A stretch of DNA of 64,000 bases from an uncultured Clostridia bacterium (GTDB taxonomy: Bacteria; Bacillota; Clostridia; Oscillospirales; Ruminococcaceae), in assembly GCA_947510165.1 (NCBI GenBank), contig CANNSB010000008.1, positions 1-64,000 of the forward strand, given 5' to 3'. The position numbers were made by a program, and so were the translations under genes. This document shows positions 38,304-48,297 of the stretch, piece by piece (the first letter of the stretch is position 1; the number at the start of each line of letters is the position of its first letter). Under the pieces are notes generated by a model, which saw nothing but the letters and a program-made list of their open reading frames with translations, did not search any database and had not been told where the DNA came from.

Positions 38304-38313
38304 TCTCATCCTC

Positions 38314-38903
38314 CTAAAATATGTCTATTAATTTTTTTAATTTTTTATAAAAAGCTTTTAAATCACTATTATTATATATAATAATAGTTGAATTTTTTAT
38401 ATAAAAATTTATATCTTTTTGTGAATATATCCTTTTTTCACACATAATTAAAGATAAATCATCTCTTTTTTGTATTCTAGATAATCTGATTTCTTTATCT
38501 GATAAAATAGATATAACTTTATTACATATATGATTTAAACCACACTCTATCAATAGAGGGGCATCTATAATTATATTTTTATATTCAGAATTTTTAATTA
38601 TAAATATAATTTTTTTTTTATATATTTAAATGCAATAGAATTTAAATTTTTTAATAAATCTTTATTAGAAAAAACAATACTGCCTAATATTTTTCTATTA
38701 ATATTATTTGAACTATCTAAAATAGTATCACCAAAACTATCTAAAATTTCTTTTTTACATAATTCATCTTCTATAAGAATCTTATGCCAAATTATATCAG
38801 CGTTAATACAATAAAATCCTCTTTCTTTTAAAAAAGATGTAGCAGTAGTTTTTCCAGAACCAGAATGTCCAGTTATACCTATAATATTTTTTTTTATATC
38901 AAT
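38314..38903 (-). pseudogene. coaE: Dephospho-CoA kinase, split by a frameshift in an A10 tract
   Basis: Final enzyme of CoA synthesis, readable along its whole length (about 196 codons) but in two frames. The N-terminal part has the P loop GITGHSGSGKTT, NADIIWHKI and FSNKDLLKNLNSIAFKYIK. It then meets a run of ten A (plus strand T10, 38610-38619) and stops 4 codons later. In the next frame the protein continues smoothly into IIIDAPLLIECGLNHI and the C-terminus. One added A (or two removed) would restore it. The N-terminal frame also lacks ATG, GTG and TTG: the best start is an ATT at 38903 behind AAGGTGG, overlapping the tsaC stop. It could be a sequencing error, transcriptional slippage, or real decay. 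Confidence 0.88.
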
Positions 38904-39933
38904 CTAAATCAACCACCTTAAAATCAGCTGCACGTACAATTCGATTATATACAGCTAGACCAACTCCAATTTTTTTTGGAGCTCTAATATAAATTTTATC
39001 ATATGATTTTTTATCTATATCTCTTAATATTGAAAATATATTTTTTGATTGAAATTTATAATCTGTTGAATTTCCATAATAAAAAATATCAATATTTTGA
39101 ATATTAATATTATCATTGTTAAACATTATAGCACAATTTTTAAATGAAGTGTTAATATTATTATTCAAAAAATTTGAAAAAGAATCGTTATTTCCATTTA
39201 TTAAATAGACATCTCCAGAAGGAGAATAATGTTTATATTTTATGCCGGGAGAAATACATTCTGATATTAGAGTTTTATTTAAAACAGAATCACTTAAATA
39301 AACATTATTATCAATCGAATAAAGATCTTCAAAGGTTATTCCTCCTGGTCTTAAAATGCATATTCTTCCATCTTGGGACAATTTAATAATAGTAGATTCT
39401 ACACCAAATTCACAATCACCATCATCTAAAATAAAAGGAATTTTAGATTTCATATCATCAAAAACATGAAAAGCAGATGTACAACTGGGCTTTCCAGATA
39501 TATTTGCAGATGGTGCAGCTAATGGAATTTTTGTTTTTTTAATAATATCAAGCATGGATCTACTATTAGGTATTCTTATAGCTACAGTTGATAAGTTACA
39601 ACTAATCACATTATTAATTAAATTAGATTTTTCCATTATTATTGTTAATGGTCCAGGCCAAAATTTATTAGCTATTTTTTTTATAATTCCACTAATTGGT
39701 TTTTTAATAAGCTTATTTGCCATATCTATATCACTTACATGAACGATTAAAGGGTTGTCTTGGGGCCTTCCTTTAACAAAAAAGATTCTATTTATAGAAT
39801 TAATGTTATCTATTCGACCAGCAAGTCCATAAACAGTTTCTGTAGGTAATCCTATAATTTCCCCATTCAAAATATATTCCACAGCTTTATTTATAGCTAA
39901 AGGGCTATATTTTAAAATTTCTGTATTAAACAA
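38899..39933 (-). CDS. tsaC: L-threonylcarbamoyladenylate synthase, Sua5 type
   Basis: First step of the t6A37 tRNA modification. 344 aa: the YrdC-like catalytic domain (GEIIGLPTETVYGLAGR, KGRPQDNPLIVHV, PSANISGKPSCTS) plus the C-terminal Sua5 domain (begins near PGIKYKHYSPSG). The start is a TTG at 39933, 1 nt beyond the prfA stop, so translation is probably coupled. Its TGA stop overlaps the presumed coaE start. Confidence 0.95.
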   Translation of the reverse strand: MFNTEILKYSPLAINKAVEYILNGEIIGLPTETVYGLAGRIDNINSINRIFFVKGRPQDNPLIVHVSDIDMANKLIKKPISGIIKKIANKFWPGPLTIIMEKSNLINNVISCNLSTVAIRIPNSRSMLDIIKKTKIPLAAPSANISGKPSCTSAFHVFDDMKSKIPFILDDGDCEFGVESTIIKLSQDGRICILRPGGITFEDLYSIDNNVYLSDSVLNKTLISECISPGIKYKHYSPSGDVYLINGNNDSFSNFLNNNINTSFKNCAIMFNNDNINIQNIDIFYYGNSTDYKFQSKNIFSILRDIDKKSYDKIYIRAPKKIGVGLAVYNRIVRAADFKVVDLD

Positions 39934-39934
39934 T

Positions 39935-41014
39935 TTAAAAGGTTTCTTCAGAAGAAGCTAATTTATCAGCTTGATCTGCTGTAATTAAAGCATCTATAAT
40001 ATCTTCGATATTTCCATTTAAAATATCTTCTAATTTATATAAAGTTAGTCCAATTCTATGATCAGTCATACGTCCTTGAGGATAGTTATAAGTTCTTATC
40101 CTTTCAGATCTATCACCTGTTCCAACTTGGCTTTTTCTATCACTAGATATAATATCGTGTTGCTCTCTCATCTTGGCCTCATATATACGAGATCTAATAA
40201 TTTTCATAGCTTTATCTTTATTTTTATGTTGGCTTCTTTCATCTTGACATTCTACAACAGTTCCGGTAGGAATATGGGTTATTCTTATAGCTGACTCAGT
40301 TTTATTTACATGTTGTCCCCCTGCTCCGCCTGCTCTAAATGTATCAATTTGAAGATCAGAAGTATTTATATCAACTTCAACTTCTTCGGCTTCGGGTAAT
40401 ATGGCAACGGTCACAGTAGATGTATGTATTCTTCCAGAAGATTCAGTTTCTGGAACACGCTGAACTCTGTGAACCCCCATTTCAAACTTAAACCTGGAGT
40501 ATGCTCCATCTCCGGATATAGAAAAACTAACTTCTTTAAAACCTTTAACTTCTGTTTCGTTTACATTTAAAATCTCAGATTTCCAACCTTTAATCTCTGC
40601 ATACATAGTATACATTCTATATAAATTATATGCAAATAACGAAGCCTCGTCACCACCTGCTCCTCCTCTAATCTCAACGATAACATTTTTATCATCATTA
40701 GGATCTGTAGGCAATAATAAAACTTTAATATCATCTTTATAAGATAATATTAAATCTCTAGTTTTTTCATATTCTTCTAGAACTATTTCTTTAAATTCTT
40801 TTTCTAATCCACCTAAATCTAACAGTTCTTTAGCTTCATCAAAACTTTTTTTAGCTATTTTATATTCTCTATATTTTTCTATTAATGGAGAAAGATTTTT
40901 ATATTCTTTCATTAATGATTTATAAATATTATTATCACTCATAATATTTGGATCCATCAATTTTTGATTTATTTCTTCATATCTAATTTCAGTAAGATTT
41001 AATTTATCAAACAT
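39935..41014 (-). CDS. prfA: Peptide chain release factor 1
   Basis: Reads UAA and UAG stop codons. 359 aa. The peptidyl-tRNA hydrolysis motif GGQ is in [17 protein letters not shown], and the codon-recognition PxT-like motif is [15 protein letters not shown] methyltransferase gene prmC, usual neighbour, is not next to it. Confidence 0.97.
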   Translation of the reverse strand: MFDKLNLTEIRYEEINQKLMDPNIMSDNNIYKSLMKEYKNLSPLIEKYREYKIAKKSFDEAKELLDLGGLEKEFKEIVLEEYEKTRDLILSYKDDIKVLLLPTDPNDDKNVIVEIRGGAGGDEASLFAYNLYRMYTMYAEIKGWKSEILNVNETEVKGFKEVSFSISGDGAYSRFKFEMGVHRVQRVPETESSGRIHTSTVTVAILPEAEEVEVDINTSDLQIDTFRAGGAGGQHVNKTESAIRITHIPTGTVVECQDERSQHKNKDKAMKIIRSRIYEAKMREQHDIISSDRKSQVGTGDRSERIRTYNYPQGRMTDHRIGLTLYKLEDILNGNIEDIIDALITADQADKLASSEETF

Positions 41015-41053
41015 AAAAAATACTCCAATTCTTTATTTGAAATAATTATAAAT

Positions 41054-41084
41054 AGGCTGTAACATGTATTATCTGTTACAGTCT
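41054..41084 (-). terminator. Hairpin after ispH-rpsA region boundary (upstream of prfA)
   Basis: An 11-bp stem with one G-U pair (41054-41064 with 41074-41084) followed by A/T-rich sequence on the minus strand. It separates the ispH-rpsA transcript from prfA. Confidence 0.6.
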
Positions 41085-41109
41085 ATTATAATTGAGATAT
41101 AAAATTTAT

Positions 41110-43065
41110 TTAATCACTAATAATTTCAGAATGAGAATTATCAATATTTAATAGTTCTTTTATAGAAAGACCTATTCTTTTTTTATCAAAATCAACATCT
41201 ATAATTTTTACTTTTAGATGTTGACCAACTTTAAGAACATCTTCTATCTTCTCTATTTTTTTATTATCTATTTCGGATATATGAATTAAACCATCAATTC
41301 CAGGAATAATTTCCGCAAAAGCACCAAATGTAGTTATAGAAACTATCTTAACATCCACAGGATGATCCATAGAGCAGGTTTCTTTAAACATTATCCAAGG
41401 ATTATCTTCATCTTTTTTGTACCCTAAAGATATTTTTTTAGTTTCTCTATTTAAAGATTTAATATAAACTTTTATTATATCATCTGTTTTAACAATTTCG
41501 GAAGGATGTTTAATTTTTTTCCAAGAAAGATCTGTTATATGAACCATTCCATCAACTCCACCAATATCTACGAAGCAACCATAGGATGTAATTGATTTAA
41601 CAAATCCAGTGTATTCGTTTCCTTCTTCTATAGTTTCCCATATTTTTTCTTGATTTTTCAATCTCTCTTCTTGAAGAAGTATTCTTACAGAACCTACAGC
41701 ACGATTTTTTTGCTTTTTAACTTCTATAATTTTAACTTTAACTTCTTTTTTCAAAAGAGTATTTAAGTCTTCAATTCTTCTATCAGAAACTTGAGAAGCA
41801 GGAATAAATATCTTTATATCTTTAACTAGAGCTAAAACGCCACCTCTAACAACATTTACAATAATAGCATCTAAAACTTCTTCATTTTCATATGCAGTAC
41901 AAATAGCTTCAAAGTTTTTTTCTAAATTACATCTTTTTTTAGAAAGTGTAACTATTCCTTCTTGGTCATTCACCTTTATAACAATAACTTCAACTTCGCA
42001 TCCTTTTTGCAAAATATCTTCTGGTTTTAGATTTGGATCATCGCTAAGTTCATGCATAGGTATAAATCCAGATTGTTTTCCACCTACATCAACTTGAACC
42101 TCATTAGGAAAAATTGATATAACAGTACCTTTAACTTTTTTACCAATATATAATTTTTCATCCATCGATTGTTCTAGAAGATCTGCAAAACTCATCTCAT
42201 CTTCATGGATATTTAATTTATCACTCATGGTCTTCAAAACCTCCTCAATTATATAAGACGGTGTTGACGCTCCTGCTGTAACACCAATATTATCATAGCC
42301 ATCTAACAAAGAGAGATCCAAATCTTCTCTTGTTTCTATATGAATTGTTTTAGAATATCTAGAACAAACTTCTTTTAATTTTGCTGTATTAGAACTATGA
42401 TTACCTCCGATAATTATAACTAAATCAGAGTTTTGAGATATTTCTACAGCCTCAGATTGTCTTTCATCAGTCGCACTACATATTGTATCAAAAATTTCTA
42501 TATTTGTATATACTTTTTTTGCCATTTTAACACATTGTTCCCATAATGTTATATCAAATGTGGTCTGTGAAATCATGATACAACCATTTATATTAAAACT
42601 ATATATATTTTTATTTATTATATCTACTAAATCATCTATAATTTCAAATATATAAGCTTTGGTTTTACAATGTCCTACTATTCCTTTGATCTCTGGATGA
42701 TCTTTATTTCCAGCTATGATTACTAACTTTCCCTTATTAGACTCTTTATAAACTATCTTATGAATTTTTTTTACATATGGACAAGTTGCGTCATTATACT
42801 CTATTTTATTATCTTCTAAATATTTATAAATATCTAGAGAAACTCCATGTGACCTTATAACAACAATATCTTCCTTTTCAAATTTTTTTATATCATCGAT
42901 TATTTCTACACCTTTTTTTTGAAGATTAAGAACAACCTGTTTATTATGTATTATTGGACCTAATGTTTTTACATTATGATGTATATTAGACAATTCTTCA
43001 ACCATTTTAACAGCCCTATCAACACCGAAACAAAATCCTGCTGTTTTTGCCAATCTAATTTTCAA
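41110..43065 (-). CDS. ispH-rpsA: HMBPP reductase IspH fused to ribosomal protein S1-like repeats
   Basis: 651 aa. The N-terminal IspH domain (to about 280) makes isopentenyl and dimethylallyl diphosphate; its [4Fe-4S] ligands are Cys in GFCFGVDRAV, DATCPYVKKIH and CSATDERQSEA. The C-terminal half has four S1 RNA-binding repeats (about 300-370, 385-450, 475-540, 560-630), each with the VxGxV-type start and GLIHISE/MVHITDLS-like motif. This fusion is well known in Clostridia and Negativicutes. Downstream of plsC and cmk, the order cmk-plsC-ispH is conserved. Confidence 0.96.
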   Translation of the reverse strand: MKIRLAKTAGFCFGVDRAVKMVEELSNIHHNVKTLGPIIHNKQVVLNLQKKGVEIIDDIKKFEKEDIVVIRSHGVSLDIYKYLEDNKIEYNDATCPYVKKIHKIVYKESNKGKLVIIAGNKDHPEIKGIVGHCKTKAYIFEIIDDLVDIINKNIYSFNINGCIMISQTTFDITLWEQCVKMAKKVYTNIEIFDTICSATDERQSEAVEISQNSDLVIIIGGNHSSNTAKLKEVCSRYSKTIHIETREDLDLSLLDGYDNIGVTAGASTPSYIIEEVLKTMSDKLNIHEDEMSFADLLEQSMDEKLYIGKKVKGTVISIFPNEVQVDVGGKQSGFIPMHELSDDPNLKPEDILQKGCEVEVIVIKVNDQEGIVTLSKKRCNLEKNFEAICTAYENEEVLDAIIVNVVRGGVLALVKDIKIFIPASQVSDRRIEDLNTLLKKEVKVKIIEVKKQKNRAVGSVRILLQEERLKNQEKIWETIEEGNEYTGFVKSITSYGCFVDIGGVDGMVHITDLSWKKIKHPSEIVKTDDIIKVYIKSLNRETKKISLGYKKDEDNPWIMFKETCSMDHPVDVKIVSITTFGAFAEIIPGIDGLIHISEIDNKKIEKIEDVLKVGQHLKVKIIDVDFDKKRIGLSIKELLNIDNSHSEIISD

Positions 43066-43067
43066 AT

Positions 43068-43670
43068 CTATCTCTCCAACATATTTCTTATTTTTTGTTC
43101 AATTAATATATTTATTTTTTTTATATCTTTAGGAGAAAATTCATCCTTTGATTCTATATTTAATGAGTTGAATTTAATAAGTTTATCAAAGGTAATAGTT
43201 AATCTATCTCCAAATTTAGCATCTTTATGATATTTTAAACAAGCTGGTAAAATATCAGCTCCAGCAAGTATAGTAATATATGAAGCTCCTGATTTAATCT
43301 TTTTTAACCGTCCGTCTTCTGATCTTGTTCCTTCTGGAAATAGTGCTAAAATTTTATTTTTATCTTCTAATATACTTAATGCTTTTTCTATGGCGGACGT
43401 ATCGCCTTTACCTCTATTAACAGGAAAAGCACCTAACTGTTTGAAAATAAAATTTTTTATTGGATTAGAAAATAATTCTTTCTTTGCCATAAAAAATAAT
43501 TGTTTTTTTATAACTTTCCCTAATAAAGGAGGATCACTATATGTTCTATGGTTTGATACAAGAATATAATTTCCTTCTTCTGGTATATTTTCCAGACCTT
43601 TATAATCAACTTTAAATTTAATATTTGCATATAAGCATGTAATTGCTTTTATTACACGATATATAATCAT
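43068..43670 (-). CDS. plsC: 1-acyl-sn-glycerol-3-phosphate acyltransferase
   Basis: Membrane-associated acyltransferase making phosphatidic acid, the substrate of CdsA (12573). 200 aa. The catalytic HxxxxD motif is in VSNHRTYSDPP, and the second motif is LFPEGTRSEDG. It lies 1 nt after cmk and 2 nt before ispH-rpsA. Confidence 0.94.
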   Translation of the reverse strand: MIIYRVIKAITCLYANIKFKVDYKGLENIPEEGNYILVSNHRTYSDPPLLGKVIKKQLFFMAKKELFSNPIKNFIFKQLGAFPVNRGKGDTSAIEKALSILEDKNKILALFPEGTRSEDGRLKKIKSGASYITILAGADILPACLKYHKDAKFGDRLTITFDKLIKFNSLNIESKDEFSPKDIKKINILIEQKIRNMLER

Positions 43671-43671
43671 A

Positions 43672-44334
43672 TTAAAACCTACCTTTAATTATTATACTAA
43701 CTACATCTAATGTTTTTTCTAAAGAATATCCCGTTGTATCTATAACAACAGCATCTTCCGCAATTGTTAGTGGTGACATTTTTCTAGTAGAATCATTTTT
43801 ATCTCTATTTTCCATATCACGTTTAACATCTTCTAATTTTATATTCATACCATTTTTCTTTAATTCTTTATACCGTCTATTTGCTCTATCATCTAAATCT
43901 GCTGTCAAAAATATTTTAAGATCTGCGTTAGGTAGAATAATAGTCCCAATATCTCGACCATCCATAATGATATTATTTTTTTTACTAATATCAACCTGTT
44001 TTTTAAATAAATATTTTCTTACAGAATCAATAGCCGAAAATTTTGATGCAGCCATGGAAATTTCAGGCTTTCTTATATTATCACTTATATCTATGTCATC
44101 TATATATATTTTTTGACAATTATTTATAAACTTTATATCTATTTTTGTTGTACTTAAAATATCTTCTAATAAAATATGATTATTGATATCAACATTCATA
44201 TTTAACAATTTATAACTTATCGATCTATATAAAGCACCTGTATCCAAATATATAAAACCAAGTTGTTTTGATAATATTTTAGCAATGGTGCTTTTACCAG
44301 CACCAGAAGGACCATCTATAGCGATAGATTTCAT
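43672..44334 (-). CDS. cmk: Cytidylate kinase
   Basis: Phosphorylates CMP/dCMP. 220 aa from ATG 44334 (AAGGTG upstream; an in-frame GTG at 44343 lies on that site). P loop AIDGPSGAGKST, substrate segments YLDTGALYRS and MDGRDIGTIILPNADLKIFL, and the Arg-rich lid RKMSPLTIAEDAVVIDT are all present. Confidence 0.96.
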   Translation of the reverse strand: MKSIAIDGPSGAGKSTIAKILSKQLGFIYLDTGALYRSISYKLLNMNVDINNHILLEDILSTTKIDIKFINNCQKIYIDDIDISDNIRKPEISMAASKFSAIDSVRKYLFKKQVDISKKNNIIMDGRDIGTIILPNADLKIFLTADLDDRANRRYKELKKNGMNIKLEDVKRDMENRDKNDSTRKMSPLTIAEDAVVIDTTGYSLEKTLDVVSIIIKGRF

Positions 44335-44359
44335 AAACAACACCTTCTTTAATTTGTTA

Positions 44360-45589
44360 TTACAAAATGTTATTTCCAGCAGAATATCCTGTAGAAAATG
44401 CTATTTGTAAATTATATCCACCTGTATATGCTGTAATATCTAAAATTTCACCACAAAAATAAAGTCCTTTTTCTAACTTTGATTCCATAGTTCTAGGATT
44501 TATCTGAGATATGTCGACACCGCCAGATGTAATAATAGCTTCATCTATAGGTCTAAGAGATTTAACAGATAAACTTAAACTTTTAATATTAGATATTAAT
44601 CGATCTCTATCTTCTTTACTTATTATATTAGACTTTTTGTCATATTTTATATTAGATAATCGTAATATTACAGGCAATAATTTTTTTGGCAATAGTTTTT
44701 CTAAAGAGTTTATAATATCTTTATTTATCCCTGAACTTAAATCTTTTATAATACGTTTATCCAATTGATCTTTGGTTATGCCCGGTTTAACGTCTAAAAT
44801 TATATAAAATTCTTCTTCTTTATTTATATGTAGACTAGATGATAAAATTAAGGGTCCAGATACACCAAAATGTGTGAAAACCATCTCCCCTAAATTTTCA
44901 TATATAATTTTTTCAGAATTTTTTTTATATAATTTTAAAACTGTGTTTTTTAAAGATAATCCTTGTAATTCTTTAAAAATAGGTTCGATTATTTCTAAGC
45001 CAACTAAAGATGGAGAAACTGGAATTATATTATGTCCAAATTTTTTTGAAATATCATACCCTTTACCTGTACTTCCCGTTTTTGGATAAGACATTCCCCC
45101 TGTAGATAATATTACATTTTTTGATAAAAACAGTTCATCTTTATAAGATTTAATATGAAAAATATTATCAATTTTTTTTATTGATTTAACATTAAATTCA
45201 TAATTCTGAATACCAATAGAAAGGCTATAATTTATCAAAGCATTTACAACATCAATAGATTTATCGGAAACAGGAAAAACCCTATTACCTCTCTCAGTTT
45301 TTAGTTCCACTCCTAAATTATTAATAAAAAACATAACATCCGATGGAGAAAATGTAGAAAGAGAACTATACATAAATTTAGAATTATAAGGAATGTTTTG
45401 CATAATATTATCTTTATCAGAATTATTAGTTACATTACATCTACCCTTACCTGTTATTAAAAGCTTTCTACACATTTTTTTATTTTTCTCTAATATAACA
45501 ACGGAACATCCTTTTAAACATGCTTGTATACCCGCCATAATTCCAGCAGGACCACCGCCAACAACAACAACATCTATAACACTATTCAT
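44360..45589 (-). CDS. BaiN/RdsA-family (HI0933-like) NAD(P)/FAD oxidoreductase
   Basis: Flavoprotein of 409 aa. The start at ATG 45589 is behind GAGG and overlaps the regulator gene by 8 nt. FAD-binding motifs: VVVVGGGPAGIMAGI at the start, KLLITGKGRCNVTNN, and the C-terminal GLYFCGEILDITAYTGGYN. Members are often annotated BaiN but the substrate varies and is unknown here. It is in a run with the MurR-type regulator and cmk, a common Clostridia arrangement. Confidence 0.9.
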   Translation of the reverse strand: MNSVIDVVVVGGGPAGIMAGIQACLKGCSVVILEKNKKMCRKLLITGKGRCNVTNNSDKDNIMQNIPYNSKFMYSSLSTFSPSDVMFFINNLGVELKTERGNRVFPVSDKSIDVVNALINYSLSIGIQNYEFNVKSIKKIDNIFHIKSYKDELFLSKNVILSTGGMSYPKTGSTGKGYDISKKFGHNIIPVSPSLVGLEIIEPIFKELQGLSLKNTVLKLYKKNSEKIIYENLGEMVFTHFGVSGPLILSSSLHINKEEEFYIILDVKPGITKDQLDKRIIKDLSSGINKDIINSLEKLLPKKLLPVILRLSNIKYDKKSNIISKEDRDRLISNIKSLSLSVKSLRPIDEAIITSGGVDISQINPRTMESKLEKGLYFCGEILDITAYTGGYNLQIAFSTGYSAGNNIL

Positions 45590-46460
45590 CAAAATTATCC
45601 TCAAAACTTTTATAAAAATAATATTTATTTAAAACATTTTCTAGGTCATCAAAATTTTCTGTAAGATCTTTATCTTTTTTAATACTAATATTTATTATAA
45701 GCGCATTTATAATACTTAGAGGAGCAACTAAACTATCTACAAAAGATGTCATCTCGCTCTTTGCAAAAAGAGTAATATCAGCTATGGAATATAATGGTGA
45801 ATTTTGATTATCTGTAATAGCTATTGTTTTTGCTCCATTATCTCTTGCATATAAAAACGCTCGTACGGTTTGTTTAGAATATCTAGGAAATGTAAAACCT
45901 ACTAAAACATCCCCTTTTTTAATTTTCACAATATCATTAAACATTCCACTATCGTTAAAACAAAAAACTTGTTGAACATTATTGAACATTAAATTAAAAT
46001 AAAAATATAAAAAATTTGATAGCATAAAAGTACTACCTGTACCTATTATATATATCTTATTTGCTTTTATAATTGTATCAGAACTTTCTAAAAAATCTTC
46101 TTTAGAAACCAAAGATAGCGTTGTTTTTATTTTTTCAATATCCATATTAAGTATTTTGTCAAGAATGTTATCATCTTGCCCATACTGTTCTTTAGCAGAA
46201 GATATTCTTTGTGTAACTGTTAATTTATTTTTAGTTTCATTTTTTATATTTTTTTGAAAATCTGGATACCCATCAAAACCAATCTCCATAGCAAATCTAA
46301 CAACAGTTGATTCACTAACACCAACTTTATATGCAATTTTTCCAGCAGTCATATAAACAACTTTATCATAATTATTGGCTATAAAACTTGCAACTCTTTT
46401 TTGGCTTTTAGAAAATTTATCCATGTTTTTTCTTATAGAACTAATTATATCATCTGACAA
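45582..46460 (-). CDS. MurR/RpiR-family transcriptional regulator
   Basis: 292 aa. The N-terminal RpiR helix-turn-helix (about 1-77) is seen in KIAYKVGVSESTVVRFAMEIGFDGYPDFQ. The C-terminal SIS sugar-phosphate sensing domain spans about 115-260 with IGTGSTFMLS and VGFTFPRYSKQTVRAF. Effector is probably a phosphosugar. It heads the regulator-flavoprotein-cmk-plsC-ispH run, so the target cannot be read from context. Confidence 0.9.
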   Translation of the reverse strand: MSDDIISSIRKNMDKFSKSQKRVASFIANNYDKVVYMTAGKIAYKVGVSESTVVRFAMEIGFDGYPDFQKNIKNETKNKLTVTQRISSAKEQYGQDDNILDKILNMDIEKIKTTLSLVSKEDFLESSDTIIKANKIYIIGTGSTFMLSNFLYFYFNLMFNNVQQVFCFNDSGMFNDIVKIKKGDVLVGFTFPRYSKQTVRAFLYARDNGAKTIAITDNQNSPLYSIADITLFAKSEMTSFVDSLVAPLSIINALIINISIKKDKDLTENFDDLENVLNKYYFYKSFEDNFDE

Positions 46461-46574
46461 TAGTTAATACTCCTTTTTAAATATACTATTTAAACAATTT
46501 TATATCCTTTTTTATATAAAATCAATACTAAATATCTTTATAATAAATTAGTATTATATTTTTATATATTTCTA

Positions 46575-46603
46575 TTGATTTTTAATATATATATATGTAT
46601 AAT
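46575..46603 (+). promoter_or_regulatory. Promoter of tRNA-Leu
   Basis: TTGATT (46575-46580), 17 nt, TATAAT (46598-46603), 19 nt ahead of the mature tRNA 5' end. Confidence 0.75.
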
Positions 46604-46622
46604 AATTAAAGATTTAAAATAT

Positions 46623-46706
46623 GCAGATGTGGTGGAATGGCAGACACGATGGACTCAAAATCCATTGTAGCAATACGTGTGGGTTCAAGTCCCATCATCT
46701 GCACCA
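46623..46706 (+). tRNA. tRNA-Leu (anticodon CAA)
   Basis: An 84-nt gene. The 7-bp acceptor stem GCAGATG/CATCTGC is perfect. The anticodon loop CTCAAAA gives CAA, which reads UUG. A long variable arm is present, as expected for Leu, and the T loop GGTTCAAGTCC and encoded CCA (46704-46706) are clear. It is an isolated tRNA gene with its own promoter and terminator. Confidence 0.95.
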
Positions 46707-46722
46707 ATATAAATATTCTAAG

Positions 46723-46758
46723 AAAAAACAACCAAAGTTTCATCTTTGGTTGTTTTTT
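46723..46758. terminator. Bidirectional terminator between tRNA-Leu and SEC-C gene
   Basis: A perfect 15-bp stem (46723-46737 with 46744-46758), 6-nt loop, with A-run and T-run at the two sides. It also covers the first two bases of the SEC-C gene stop codon, so it serves both converging transcripts. Confidence 0.9.
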
Positions 46759-47470
46759 AACCGCAACATTTTTTATATTTTTTTCCACTTCCACAAATGC
46801 ATGGATCATTTCTACCAACTTTAACATCTTTAATATATGATTTTTCCATAAGATGATGGAATTGGCTCTCTTTATTTTTTTCACCAGAATGAATATCATT
46901 AGATGTATAACCTCTATTTATCCATTTTCTAGAATGATTACATATAGCTATAAGATATTTATTAATAATAGTTATATGTTTTGGATTATTAGGTATTATA
47001 AAGGATTTATTGAAAACTTTCATAATTTTATCTATATCGTTTTCTTTTCTAGCTATAATAGTAATGGATAATAAAAATTGCTTTATATAATCATCTTTCT
47101 TATGAACAATACTTTTTATATATCCCTCTAAGCCAATTACATATTCATTAGTTTCAATATAAGAAATATTTGAATAATTTTCTATATCTTTTTTTTCTAA
47201 TATATAATAAGGCTTATTGCGTATCAAGTTTAGAAAATTAGAAAAATTTTCTTTGTCATCATACATATTTTTATCGACAATAAATTTATCTTCTAATATA
47301 AAATCTGATTGTTCTCTAGCTATATCATAAATATCTTTAACGATATCTAAATTAGAATTTTTTTCAATATTAAAAATATTATAATATTGAGCTTCAAGAA
47401 AATCAAGATCTACATAACCATATAGATTTATCATACCAGTTATATAATTAATAAGATTAATAAGTATCAC
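46757..47470 (-). CDS. SEC-C motif protein
   Basis: 237 aa. The C-terminus is a complete SEC-C zinc-binding motif, [18 protein letters not shown], like that at the end of SecA. The first 210 residues are Asn/Ile-rich, probably all-helical, and I do not recognise them. SEC-C proteins are thought to bind nucleic acid or protein partners; function here is unknown. No operon partners. Confidence 0.8.
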   Translation of the reverse strand: MILINLINYITGMINLYGYVDLDFLEAQYYNIFNIEKNSNLDIVKDIYDIAREQSDFILEDKFIVDKNMYDDKENFSNFLNLIRNKPYYILEKKDIENYSNISYIETNEYVIGLEGYIKSIVHKKDDYIKQFLLSITIIARKENDIDKIMKVFNKSFIIPNNPKHITIINKYLIAICNHSRKWINRGYTSNDIHSGEKNKESQFHHLMEKSYIKDVKVGRNDPCICGSGKKYKKCCG

Positions 47471-47561
47471 CCTTTTATTGAATTTATAATAATACTATAT
47501 ATCATTATTATTATAATTACAATAAATTTTTAATAAATTTATAAAGATAGGAATATTATTG

Positions 47562-48296
47562 ATGAATAAAACAGTTTTAATATCTGGTGGAGCAAGTGGT
47601 ATAGGAAAAGAACTTACATTAGAATTTTCAAAAAATAAATATAATATAATTGTACTCTACAATAAATCTATCCAAAATTTAGATTCAATAGAAAAAGAAT
47701 GTAGATCTAATGAATCAGAAATATTATTTATAAAATGCTGCTTATCAAATATTTACGAAATAGAACAAGCAGTTAATAAATCTTTGAAAAAATTCAAAAA
47801 TATAGATGTCTTAATAAATAATGCAGGAATATCTAAAATGGGATTAATTACGGATCATTCTTTAAATGATATAGACGAAATTATAAATATAAATCTAAAA
47901 GGCTCTATCGTTTTAACACAAAATATTTTAAAAAATATGATAAAAAACAAATCTGGAAATATAATAAATATATCATCCATATGGGGTATGACAGGATCAT
48001 CTTGTGAAGTTTTATATTCAACAACAAAAGCAGGTATAATAGGATTTACAAAAGCTTTAGCAAAAGAGGTTGGCTTATCTAACATACGAGTTAATTGTAT
48101 TGCACCAGGATATATAGATACAGATATGAATAAAGAAATTGATTGTCAAACTATAAAATATTTTAAAAAAAATACTCCATTAGGAGTAATTGGACAACCA
48201 TCAGATATATCAAATCTAGCTATATTTTTAGCATCGAATAAATCAAAATTTATAACTGGACAAATTATAAGCCCTAATGGAGGTTTTTTAATATAG
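47562..48296 (+). CDS. Short-chain dehydrogenase/reductase, FabG-like
   Basis: 244 aa NAD(P)-dependent oxidoreductase. Cofactor motif SGGASGIGKE, structural motif NNAGISKMG, and catalytic Ser-Tyr-Lys (ISSIWGM, YSTTKAG) are present, and the end has the usual GQIISPNGG. It is a single gene, not in a fatty-acid operon, so 3-oxoacyl-ACP reductase is only one possibility. ATG at 47562 is preferred to the in-frame TTG at 47559. Confidence 0.85.
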   Translation: MNKTVLISGGASGIGKELTLEFSKNKYNIIVLYNKSIQNLDSIEKECRSNESEILFIKCCLSNIYEIEQAVNKSLKKFKNIDVLINNAGISKMGLITDHSLNDIDEIININLKGSIVLTQNILKNMIKNKSGNIINISSIWGMTGSSCEVLYSTTKAGIIGFTKALAKEVGLSNIRVNCIAPGYIDTDMNKEIDCQTIKYFKKNTPLGVIGQPSDISNLAIFLASNKSKFITGQIISPNGGFLI

Positions 48297-48297
48297 A

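Noticed and set aside
46606..46899. Overlapping open frames on both strands at the tRNA-Leu gene
   Set aside because: They run through the tRNA and its terminator or the opposite strand of the SEC-C gene, and have no ribosome sites.
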